A DNA stretch of 64,000 nucleotides from Darksidea phi (taxonomy: Eukaryota; Ascomycota; Dothideomycetes; Pleosporales; Lentitheciaceae), in contig JASJFT010000023.1 in the NCBI GenBank assembly GCA_030770425.1, forward strand, positions 186,001 to 250,000, given 5' to 3'. The stretch's first letter is position 1, and every line of letters starts with the position of its first letter. The notes under the pieces were generated by a model. It saw only the letters and a list, made by a program, of their open reading frames with translations. It did no database searches and was not told where the DNA came from. Made by a program: the position numbers and the translations under genes. Shown piece by piece: positions 10,987 through 21,800 of the stretch.

Positions 10987-11717
10987 GATCAAATCGGGAA
11001 AGAAATGATTTCAGAGGGATACGCAGATGTTGTAGTGACTTTCCTCTCCATTCATCTCAAGCCTATAAGTAGTTCTCCCAATCCTGTGAAAATGAATATA
11101 GCTGGGCCTAACATGATGGCGGAGGTGGCAAGTACGTCGGGCAATGGAGGGATTTTGCGGCGGTTTGGCACAGTTGCGGCGGTTTGGCACAGCCTCAAGT
11201 CCTGATTTACTCTGTTGGTGGCATGTGCGGCACGATTAATGGTCGATGGAAGTGGCTGTTCTTGTTTTCTAAACGCTTTACACCTTTAAAAGGGTTTCAT
11301 TTGCTCGGTAGTAAAGTCAATACTCGTTTCGTTGCTTGGATTATATCGCCCGTGACTCTGTTTCATCCTCAAGGGCCAATACCGGGCGCTTGCTTAGCTT
11401 GTGCAAGTAGGATCGTTCCTCCTGACGCAGATAGATCCGCTCGCCTTTGGCCACGTATGCGTGAGATCGTGGTCACAATAAGGCTACCCGCATTGCGGTA
11501 TAGTACTCGTATGAGGCGTCGCAGTGAATGTGGCCACCTGCCATGGTTGCGATGCGCTTAGATCTGAACTGGGGGTAGGATCATCATAGAACTGAATTCG
11601 GTGGACCTAAATAGCAGAAGGAAGAAAAGTCATGATCAAATGGATACCTAGCAAATGATGGTACGAATATCTTGGCCTATTCCTAAATCCTCCATTTCCT
11701 CCAATTCCCTTTGCAAG
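10987..11717. other. Intergenic region, nothing recognised
   Basis: No coding signal. A short direct duplication of GCGGCGGTTTGGCACAG occurs near 11157-11192. Confidence 0.45.
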
Positions 11718-12411
11718 CTAATCACTTCCATCACCCTCGTTCGGCGGGTACTCTAGTGTAAAATTCTGCGCAAAGCTGAACAGAATCCGTTCGTCTGGGA
11801 GTCTTGCAGTCGCTTCCACCGAGCAGTTCCATTTCTCCTTCCTGGGAGACCACCATAATGCGGTCCAATCTATCAACAGCTCCTGCAATCACCACGTCAG
11901 GCGACCTAATCGCACCGAATGTCTGTATGCATAGGTTGGATAAAGAGTGACTTACATTGTTCTCTAAAGATCTCCATGGCCCTCCGTATTCGTTTTCATG
12001 CCGGACTACAAGTCTGGGCCAGTCTGTGATCTTTACCGGCTCTTGCTCCCAGTAGTCAGGGCAGGCACCTGAGATCTTGAGAGTTGCGTCGGCGAGATCG
12101 GGGAGGGGATCTAGGATCCAACCGTCGAGGTACAAAAAAATGTGTTCGTTCCTAGTGCGTTTAGGTCATTAGGTCTCTCGGAAAACAATACGTCGTACGT
12201 ACAGCCTTGGTGGGTTCGGATACACAACAAGCTCGCGGACGCCGAAAAGTTGTTCAGACGCATCGATTTGCGTGTAGTACGCACTGTTGTGCCCTGGAAC
12301 TTTGACTGTGTGCAAGGCTGGGGAGGTCAGGATCTGCTGCGCACGCGGGACCACGGCTGCCTTTGCTGCCGAAAACCCCGCGAAAAGCGATGTGTAAAGG
12401 GTCGACTTCAT
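11718..12411 (-). CDS. Small secreted protein, three exons, 189 residues
   Basis: Exons 12411-12203, 12151-11956 and 11882-11718 on the minus strand keep a single frame through two introns (GTACGT...ACTAG and GTAAGT...TGCAG). The protein begins with a signal peptide (MKSTLYTSLFAGFSAAKAAVV), continues with a region rich in aromatic and charged residues (HIFLYLDGWILDP, ACPDYWEQEP), and ends with WNCSVEATARLPDERILF and an acidic tail. It holds few cysteines. The beta-strand-like pattern loosely recalls lipid-binding ML proteins, but I cannot support that call. It lies next to the other secreted-protein genes of this island and is probably intact. Confidence 0.7.
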
Positions 12412-14718
12412 TCTGCCAGCGGGATTCGATTGAAATGAAGTGACTGAGGTGCGAATGGAATTGAAGAATAGAGGGTTAGCTGTTGACCTCTAAAAGTGGG
12501 CAGGTGTTTGCTTATATCCTGCGGAATTGGACGTGTGGCGTAGTTCCGCATGGGGGCGGGGAACACAAATCCTGCATCCGCCAGGCGGCAACCTTACCTG
12601 AACGGCCCGTGCGTAGGAGCACCTCCAGCTAAGTCGACCCTTGTTTAGATCACTACATATGGATCTGTTCCCTCGCCCGCCATAAGATAACACCTGACTA
12701 TTCCGCGGAGAACACCCACAGCGATACATACTTCTCCCCACCCCACCAAAAGCCCACAATCCAAGCCGTCTGCGAAAATAACGCGCGAGCAACGCTACGT
12801 CCACAGGGCCATCACCGCTTTTACTTCCTAGTAAGCAAGACGTATAACGTACAGGGGTAGACAGACTATGGTGATATCTCAGCCCAGCACATTTGTTTTC
12901 ATGTAGACTCGTTGGGATAGGGATGGCATCAGACCAGTTTCAAGCCTGGTCGGACGGTGCACATAACACGGCGTCACTGCGGACACGCTCAACTGCGCAA
13001 CGGGGCGACAAGTGTATTTCGCGGCCCTCGGCGCTGCCGGCGGCCTCGACCGTGACGACGCGAACGAGTATACAGGTTGGTATCTCCATAGCACGCGGCC
13101 GTTAAATACATCTTTCGCAAAGACCCACCCACCCAGGCAAACTCACTACTTCGTCTCCTTCGGCAGCGCCTCGGCAGTCGCATCCTGCTGAGAGACGCTG
13201 CCACTGCGCTGCGCGGGCTTCAGCTCGGCGGCCGGAGCGCCGTCCTTACTCTCGGCCGTTGAGGTTGCCGGGATCAAGAACCTACAGTCACAGTTTTCAC
13301 TCTCCTGGGCAGCAGTAATAATCCCAGCGACCGGTGGGTTTTCGTCTTTCCGCGGCATTTTCGTCGCCGCTCAAACTAATGACATAGCCTAGTTTCTGAG
13401 GGCATCGCGTTAAAACTACGCCGGTCTCCTTCAGATAAGGAGTATCTTTATACGCAGATATTCGCCGGCATCTCATATGTAGTCGCAAGCGGGTTCATAT
13501 TTCAACTCCGCAGAGTAAAGAGTCACCAGGGACAAGATAATTATCGTAATGCACACGAAGAGAAGCAATAGCTATCACAGTTAGCATTGCGACACAACAC
13601 TCCGGGTCTGCTTACCGATCCATCAAGTCGTCTCATCTGGTTAACGCCAAACTAGGTCCAATTTCCCCCGAACGTGAAACGATACGGGGAACGTCCCAAG
13701 CGCTGGGATCTCCACAAACGCATGAGTTAATCAAAACTATAACATGTAGCACTGTGAGAGACCACATGGATGATCACAGTCTCCCACCATATTCTGGCTT
13801 CATACGGTAGTTAAGCTATGGTCAGAGCTATTCTAACAGTGCATGTCGAGCTGGGGCTAGCTTCCGTACAGCGCGACCGTGTACGGATATGCATTGTATC
13901 ATGTGCGCGAGGATTGGGGGGAAAGAAGGGGGCTTACTAGAACTTCACGATTAGTCCAGAGCTGGCTGGCTTATATTGTCTTGTAGATGAACTCTATCGA
14001 CAACTGTCAATTCACAGTGCCCTATTCCTCGTCCATGACTTGCAAAACGGTTAAATTTTTGATGGTACATGTTTTTTGACCACGACAGCCAAGAGAGACG
14101 CGAATCGAGTCGCGGTCTCCCTCTCCTCGCATCTCTGCGATAACAGTTGCGGCCGCTTCACACGAGATTTCCAGCCCGGAACTGACGGGATGATAGCTGG
14201 TCACCGTTGGCGGAGCGCAGAAGCAATCGAGAGAAGTGGGGCATTCTCAAGGCTGGTTGATAGGACATGGGAAGTTGCTGTCATACGATTCACGGTGAGG
14301 TTGCATACCAGCGCATTCCGCCATCGTTTCGGGTGGTGGCATTTCAGTCTGCACAGTGTTACCAGAGGGCCGCGGCGCATCCAGACGTTGCGCGCTGTGA
14401 TGTTCTGCTGTGTCTAATACAAGCCGCGAATCCATCTGGCCTACGTACCGACCTTGGGTTTGGTGTGAGGACTCTACGGGTCTTTGGAGATTGCCTTCCT
14501 TCTCGGGCGCCTGATGCTGACGAGTTGGATACTCAACCATCGGCCCTAGGATTACGCTAACCAGGTCGCCAGCGATAGTAGTACCATTAAATCGTCAAAA
14601 TTAGCCGAAAAGTTGGCCATTATATCACCTATGGCTACGCCGGTAATAGCCAGCTTGGGTACATATTGTACCCGTAGTTCAGCGGCTACCCCGGTCGTGG
14701 ATAAACCTCACTATACCC
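12412..14718. other. Long stretch with scattered short frames, mostly unexplained
   Basis: GC-normal sequence without a recognisable gene. Minus-strand frames at 14022-14204 and 14247-14540 have plausible amino-acid composition and could be exons or remnants linked to the decayed segment at 14719-15335, but no splice chain holds them together. Confidence 0.35.
13146..13358 (-). CDS. Possible 70-residue protein
   Basis: A small minus-strand frame with its own ATG (MPRKDENPPVAG) encodes a hydrophilic Ala/Ser/Glu/Lys-rich protein ending in ALPKETK. No motif, signal peptide or neighbour supports a role. Composition is the only evidence, so it may be a chance frame. Confidence 0.25.
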   Translation of the reverse strand: MPRKDENPPVAGIITAAQESENCDCRFLIPATSTAESKDGAPAAELKPAQRSGSVSQQDATAEALPKETK

Positions 14719-15335
14719 TTATAAGGTAAGGGTAATATCGTCCGTATCGAAAGATATCGCTCTTTGTACCAAGTCAAGAACGACGCGCTGCGTATCTAGT
14801 ATTATATACCCAGGTTGCACCTTCGCCCCGAAGGCGACTAGAGGCTCCTCGTAGTCCGGTGTGTCGACGTACCAGCAATTTCCGAGTAAACGGCTGAGAA
14901 ATAAGGTATCGGAGGACACACCGAGGCTAGGGATATCGTCTGTAAGCGCATAGTATAGTTCGTACGAAGGGGCTCGAGTCAACGCCAGCCGGATCATAGG
15001 TAAGCTGATACGATAACAGTGCGCTTCGGCCTGAAGGCGACAGATAGGCGGTTTGGGGAACCAAAAGCGTCGTAACTGCCCAGAATGGCTGATAATGCGA
15101 GTCAATGGTACGGTGGAGGATGTTGTAGGCCGCAATTGCATTGGCGACTACGGCTGACGTGAGGTTCCCCGGTACGATGCGAAAGTGAAGCACATTGCCT
15201 GGTTCCGACCATTCTCACCCGGCAGGTGTTGTGTACCATGGATTCAGACCGGGCGGCAAAGGTTGTAACGGTGCAGTGCAGAGTGACAATGAGAATCAAT
15301 AGGGGCCAAAACCGAACTGTCGGATCAGATATCAT
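14719..15335 (-). pseudogene. Possible decayed secreted-protein gene
   Basis: At 15335 the minus strand opens with a convincing signal peptide (PLLILIVTLHCTVTTFAA). The coding-like text then moves between frames: AVVANAIAAYNILHRTIDS in one, and DDIPSLGVSSDTLFLSRLLGNCWYV up to a TAA at 14719 in another. One intron with a good donor (GTGAGA near 15225) and an acceptor (CGTCAG near 15157) could explain the first shift, but not the second. I read this as a secreted protein broken by at least one frame change; the family is not recognised. Confidence 0.3.
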
Positions 15336-15339
15336 GTGC

Positions 15340-16370
15340 GTTTGGACCTAGCTGGTTGGTGATAAGGTAGAATTTCAAGTGATTGCATATTGTATGCTTT
15401 AGTGCTCAGCCCCCTAGAGGAAGTCGGTTCAACGCAGCCTTCTTTGGCAGGCTTATGACGTCACCAACATCCTCGTGTTAGCCGTCCCCGCCATTTCCTC
15501 CTTTTCATTATTAGGATTCAAAGATCATACACAGCCAACATTGCAAACGTCACCTTCCGAGACTGCTGACTTCTAGGAAAGCAGCATAGATGCGAGCACA
15601 GAAAGCTTAACCAGACGCTAAGAAGAGCCACCAGTAGCGCCCCAAGATGGTACGAAGTAGGAATTGCGAAATACCGACAGATGGTTTACGAGGGCAAAAC
15701 ACAATTTACCGTCTCGCTGACGACATGGCCGCTGCTACGACAGCATCCTTGAATGCGAAGCTAGGAGATATCAGCGATGCCTAAGAACGGAACATTCGTC
15801 CGTGACGCTGCAATATGCGCAAGGGCAGGGCTGGTGGAATCTGCTCTGCACACAGGGTGATAAGTTGGGGAACTTGGCTGACCTTGGAAAGATTCGAAAG
15901 CCTTCGAGCCTGAACTTCGCTGCAGAGGTGGGTCGCACTACATAATATAGAGCAAGGTGTGCGGGATAAGAGTTCGGGCCAACCGAAATGAAAAGCTCGC
16001 TTGGAGCAAGCTCCGCCTGCAAGCTTGTACATTGTGACTGCCACCTTCCAAATTCGTTAAACAAGGCACGACAAGGCACGACAAGGCATCCAGAGAGAAG
16101 AAGAGCCTAAATGGCGCGTGTCGTGTAACGAGGGCACAACGAGACCGGGCAAGCCATCGAATGAGTAGCAGCCATCGCGTCGTCAAACTCGCGGAATAAC
16201 CCAAAAAGGTGACACAAAAAGGTATTTCGTCCCGAATACGTTGAAACGCAAGAAGCTTGTTGGTTGCAGTCGTTGCCTGAGGCGTTACGGCACGACTGCG
16301 AGGGCAACGCCGTGAGGTATGGTATACCATTAATACTATATAAACATTTGAAATCTACTAGATTGTAATA
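15340..16370. other. Intergenic region before the biosynthetic cluster
   Basis: Opposing short frames overlap without motifs. A small direct repeat CACGACAAGG occurs near 16067-16087. No gene is supported. Confidence 0.45.
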
Positions 16371-17827
16371 CTAAACTGGCTGCTTTGGCAGCCACCCCAT
16401 CCATGTTTTAAATCTTGCCGAAGTAGCACTGATCCAGTATGGCACAGCGCTCCCTATTGACGCGTAGAGTGGCCGCTGAAAGAACTCTCCAAACCATATA
16501 CTTCTTCTCCAATGCAGATAGGCAGCCGTAATAACCTGGTACTCCCATTGATCGGCAGTAATCTCGCCTTTGATCAGTTTCTCAGTCAAAAGCGTCTGAT
16601 ATGCCGCCTGATTCGTTGAGAAGGCAACGTGCGGACGGAGTAGAGTCAATGCGTCGCCTATCAGCAACACTCTACCCCCAGAAAAACACGCGCGAGGGGA
16701 GAAGTAATCGGTGATGAGATGAACAAACGGCGAGGAAATCTTGTCGATGACCTCGAGATAAGGAGGCGGGAAAATTGTACGCGCATATGCTATTTGCTTC
16801 TCCCAGACCTGAGGCTGTACTTTTCCAGGCGCGAGTTTCGTATGATGATGGATGCCATCAACGTCCGTCATGATGGCGGCCAAAGAAGATGTTGGAATGT
16901 TAGTGTACCAACAGAAGTTCAAAAACCGCTCCCCGGGGTTCACGGATCCATCTTTTCCGGGTATATTGTATCTACGCAGGAGTCAATAACCTACAGAACT
17001 CTGAAAGCAAGATCTCGTGATTCTCACTTACATGATCACATGCCCAGCGCCTCTCTCGAGAATGGAATACGTTATGTTTGCCCTGAAGATGTCGCGGGTC
17101 TCTTGGCTTACATGCTCTTCCGGCACCACGCCGCGCCATGCGACATACCCTGCATATCTTCTATCCACCTGGGCCGGTCCAAGAAATCTTTTTCGTACCA
17201 GCGAGTTCGGTCCATCCGCACCAAGGACCATATCTGCCGTAACTTGCTCTTCTCTACCTCCATCGTATCGATCTTTATACACAACCAGAAGCTGCCCGGT
17301 TTCTAGCTCCTGTATATCAACAACGCGCTTCCCAACCTCATACTTGGCTCTTAGGCTTGCCACATCTATACCCTCCCCATTGATTGACACTGGAGCTGGC
17401 GGACAAGGGACGTAATCGCTAGCAAGCATGTCGAAGTTGGCTCTCAGTCGAAAGTACAGCGCATCCCAGGAGGACAGAATGCGCCTAGCCTTTAGAAAAG
17501 GATGTGCCTTGCCGTTTCGATCAAGTGATTGTAATTGTACAGACGGGATACCAAGCGGAATTTCGGACATGCGATCGAACCGCTCCAAGAGACGCAGTAC
17601 ATCTGGCCCTAAGCCGACCCCGGCCATATGGGAATCAGGACTCTCAGTAGGAGACTGCTCTAAAATCCGAACCGAGCTCCCCAAACGGTGGAACATCAGT
17701 CCGTGCATAAGAGCAGAGAGAGATCCGCCAACCTGTTTAGAATTATCAAAACACGGACCACAACCGACGGCCACGATGCAGCTTACTATAACGACATTTT
17801 TGGGTGGGAGTGGTTGCGCTGCAACAT
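16371..17827 (-). CDS. FAD-dependent monooxygenase of the polyketide cluster, start region doubtful
   Basis: Exon 2 (17732-17032) and exon 3 (16971-16371) splice cleanly. A short first exon ending at 17787 supplies NVVI, so that splicing gives the FAD-binding fingerprint NVVIVGGSLSALMHG, followed by VRILEQSP. Further on come GADGPNSLVRKRF (the DG motif) and GGRVLLIGDALTLLRPH (the GD motif), the three marks of aromatic-ring/enol-type flavoprotein monooxygenases. Length would be about 447 residues, normal for the family. The only ATG of exon 1 (17827) is out of frame by one base; a run of five T (17797-17801 on the plus strand) would need to be six. This could be a true lesion, an assembly error, or an unseen upstream exon. 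It likely oxidises the polyketide. Confidence 0.75.
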
Positions 17828-18213
17828 GTCCGTGAATGCGCGTTTTCGTACAGCAAGTGTGCTAAACAAGCGATATCACATCAAGCGGAAGCGTTTAAAT
17901 CTATACATTACATACGGTGAATGAAAGAGATTTGGGTTTCTTAAATAGTGTTCAACGTGGCGCAAATATATTGGCTGAGCTGTTGAACACCGTTCGGGGC
18001 GGCTAGTTTAGCCTACCTTATTTCCGGGCGTAAATCTGACAGGTAGAATACGTAAATGCATGTAGGGATCAAGGACGGTCTCCGAGTACGACATGGAAGT
18101 GACGCCGCTACGCCGAGCTCATAGAGGCGTACATATAGTAATCCCCGACATATAAGATTACCATCAAGTGTTCTGTTACAGTCCAAACCGGCCATAGTAC
18201 TAAAATCGAAAAG
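17828..18213. other. Divergent promoter region between monooxygenase and CMD-like gene
   Basis: About 390 bases between two divergent cluster genes. No coding signal on either strand. Regulatory sites are probably here but none can be named. Confidence 0.4.
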
Positions 18214-18882
18214 ATGTCTCGATTCCCCGCTATTCCACCGAAAGAGCTTACGGACGCCTAGATCGGCGTCCACAAAGGCACCGCAGAGGTCTTCTCTCAA
18301 CTTCCTAGTCAGATTATATCAAAAGATGACGAAGGCCGGCTCTTAGGGCCTTACTCACCGCTGCTGTATGGCAAGTTCCGATTGAAAAACACGTCTGAAT
18401 ATCTAACAAACCACGAAAGGTACACGGATGATGTTTCGGGAGCATGGTTCGGACTGGCTTTTGCAGCTATGCGGCAGCAACGACTAAATACTAGGGAAAA
18501 AGAGCTGTGTATCCTGGCCGTTCTCTCCCAATACGATGTACCATATGTCCATTACGCCCATTCCGAAATCGCCGTTCATGTTGGGTTTAGGAAGGAGCAG
18601 GTTCAATCGGCGCTTCACGGAAAGCTTCCACGGGATCTGAACGGACGAGAACCAGCCATATTTGATCTGGCCGTATCACTTGCGAAGCTGCGTGGGCCAA
18701 TGGATGATGCAACCTTCGAGAGAGCAAGGAATGTTTTGGGTCGAGATACTGTTGTAGGAGTTGCTTACATAGTGAGTGGTTACATCTATGTAGCCATACT
18801 CACGAATATCAGTTATAACGGCGTTCCGAAGGCGGGAGAAGGTATGTTCCAAGCGACTAAGAACCCAGCTTTTCAGCACTAG
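18214..18882 (+). pseudogene. Carboxymuconolactone-decarboxylase (CMD/AhpD-like) family protein with one early stop
   Basis: The frame from ATG at 18214 (MSRFPAIPPKELTDA) meets TAG at 18259-18261 (codon 16), then runs clean to 18882. The part after the stop has the CMD signature: KELCILAVLSQYDVPYVHYAHSEIAVHVG, where a pair of catalytic Cys/His positions is replaced by Tyr and His as in many fungal cluster members. The next helices are typical of AhpD-like folds. A CAG-to-TAG transition would explain the stop. An internal start at 18382 would give a 166-residue protein, so some function is not excluded. The gene ends 12 bases from the tail of the PKS, tail to tail. Confidence 0.75.
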
Positions 18883-18893
18883 TAATATACGAA

Positions 18894-21800
18894 TCATTTC
18901 TTTTCTTGTGCCTCCCTCCATCTACGTGCGATGGTGCTTCCAAGTGCTATGATGGATATGTCACCGAGTATATCGAAAACAGTAACATCTACTCCAAACT
19001 GCTTCAAGATCTAGTCGCGAAGATATACAGCGCTTAGTGAGTCGACTCCAACAGTATATAGAGGCTCCTCGAGATTGATTCTGTCCCGGGGTGTTAAGGC
19101 TAGAGTATAAAATTGGTCTGCTAGGGCATTCGCCGCAATCTCGCTCCCTTCCGCAAATGACTTGGCTTCGGCCAAGTAGTGACTGGTGTTATGTACGTCT
19201 TTTGTTCTAGTGTTTGAACTATTGGGCTTACTACTTCGAACTAGCGTTTGGGACCAAAATGGATGCGAAAATGCTGTTGGTAAACTCGCTTGTCGATTTT
19301 GCAGTGCTGGACTAACGATTCCTGAGACGACTTGAATAGGGTGTCGGTCTAAGCCTAGTTGGGGGTCGCAAAAGTGTTCGAAGAGAGCCAGAATATGCGG
19401 TTCCGAGAGTGGTATATAGATCCCTTCTGCCTATAGTCTTTTTGATAAGCCTTTGTTCTGCGACAGTAGTCTACCTATAAGCAAAATGCCCAGGTTGAGC
19501 GATACGGCCTTCTCGCCGATGGAAAGGCGATACCGTGCCAATGCGTCCTGATAAGTATTTCCGGTAGTATAGTTAATTTGGGTCGCCTGACCCATCATAC
19601 TAGTAATTAAAGATGTAAGAATAAAGAAATCCATGCCTTTAGGAAGGAATTCGTGTAGGTTCCATGAACTATAAACTTTGGGAGCTACCGCAATCTTCTA
19701 GTTATGAAAGCTTATTTTTTGGTACAAAACGTCCTGTGGCTTTAAATTAGCTGTGAATTTAGGATAACTTCTCTTACTATCTTACCTTTAGTGCACCACA
19801 AGCTTATACACACCCTTTGATTGTAGGCATATCCCGGCATTGCTGCAAAGCATTCAACAGCGATGAGCTTTCAGAAACGTCGCAGATAGGAGTGCGGATC
19901 CTAGCTCCGAGTTGCTCAAAGTTTCGGATCAACTCTTTGGCTTCCTGTGTATGCGGACCTGACCGTGAGAGCAAGATTAGGTTCCGAGCACCATGAGCCA
20001 CCATCCATGCTGCGATGGATCTTCCGAGGTCGCCTAGACCACCGGCAATAATATAGCTCGAGCTAGGGTCGAATAGTTGTCTGGCTACTAAATGCTGATA
20101 GACCTACGAACGCGTTAACATCATCCTTCCTGGGCGAGTGCGACACTTACGGTTATCCGGTCAAGGTCATCGAATTGGACAGCTATGCGTTCTTCGTCCG
20201 TGGTAGCCACGAACGCAGTGACCGAATCTTTTAATTCAGACAACTTGATAGTCTTCACCAACGCCGGTGCTGCTCCTTCGGAATGGCGGATCATCTCCGG
20301 AAGTTCTCTAAACGGCATTCTCAAACGCTCAAAACGATGCGTTATCACTTCATCTGTGTTAACAACCTTATAACCGATTGTAGAAGGGAGACCAGTGTAA
20401 GGGAATGGTGCCGAGACGTTCTCTTCAGCAGTCCTGATTCTGACGTACTGACCGAATCGGGGAACACAATCTCTCAATTCGCAAGACTTAGCATCGCTAA
20501 AATCCAGAACAGTAGTAGCTCTAGTAGGACACTCGACAGGGAACTGTAAAGCAAAAGTGTCCTCCGTAAAACATTAGATATCCTTGAAACTGGTTTCGAA
20601 ACTTAGCTGGTCCTGTACGGTAGGCACAATTACGAATACTCTGGAGCATTGCCTTTTCAACAGGCAAATAGTTGCTTTGCTGAGTATAGTATGCTGACCT
20701 CGTATAATAACAACATCGTTATATCGGATCCGGGCCTCCTGTACGGTATAATTGGCGATGATGTAGTCTTGTGGAAGCATTGTGGCTTCCTCGAAGGTCA
20801 TTGAGACCGGAACTTTAGCGACGAGGCCTTGCTTAGTGTGAAAGGTAGATCGAAATACATCTGCACCATAAGCGCAGACCCGATCGCCGAGAACGAGATG
20901 ATAATGATTGCCGACCCTAGTGACAATACCCGCGTACTCTCTAGCTACATTCGGGCCGGAACTCTTACCCGAAAAAGCTAATAGGCTTTTCGAGCTAAAT
21001 CCAGCGGCTCGTACATCAATTTCGACTTCATCTAACTTAAGATCTTCAGAGCCGAAAGTGTCTTGGGTAATGCGAGGATAGGGCATTGTGCCCACAGTGT
21101 GAAACGCGATATAGAAAGGTTTCGCCTCTCGCAAGTGTAATACGGCTTTCTTTTCGCCGGACAGTCTGTTTGATATAGTCTTAGTGAACTGAGTGTCCTC
21201 AAATACCCGGGCCGCACTTGGAAGACCGTCCTTTACTACGACGTGGTCATCTGGATGCTCAAATTGGCGGGAATCCACAAGTTGTTTGACGGCAGTGGCA
21301 ATTAGATCTAAATCGACTAGTTGTAGACTATCAGTTCTTTCCAATGCCAATGTGGCCAATTTTGAGTTAATATTTTTAACTCGATAGACTTTAGCGAAGC
21401 CATCGACCATTCTATAGCTTGGATCTATGGTCCGCCCACCGCCGTGGGACACCTACAAGATTCTTGGGTACAAATATAGTAGATCTTTTACGGTCTCAAA
21501 GATTATCTTATTCATCTCGAAGAGAATTTCACTCCCCATATCGAACAGAGTAACCGCGACTCTAGAGGCCGTCTTTGGGGAAGGCTCTAAGATGTCGATT
21601 ACCTAGACTTTCGGATAGCCATCGGCGTATAGCCGTTTACGTAGGGCATGTGCCATATCTCTTTGTATGGCTAAGCTAGACTGAATTACAATTGTAATTT
21701 CGGGCAAAGTAGTTTTTGGCTCGGTGCTTATTACTATTGCGTAGATAATACTTATTAAGTACGATTCCTCGTCAGCGAAGTTACGAAGGACAAAGTCGGC

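Noticed and set aside
11718..12411. ML-domain lipid-binding protein call for the small secreted gene
   Set aside because: Only a vague strand pattern supports it and the expected cysteine pairs are missing, so it stays unnamed.
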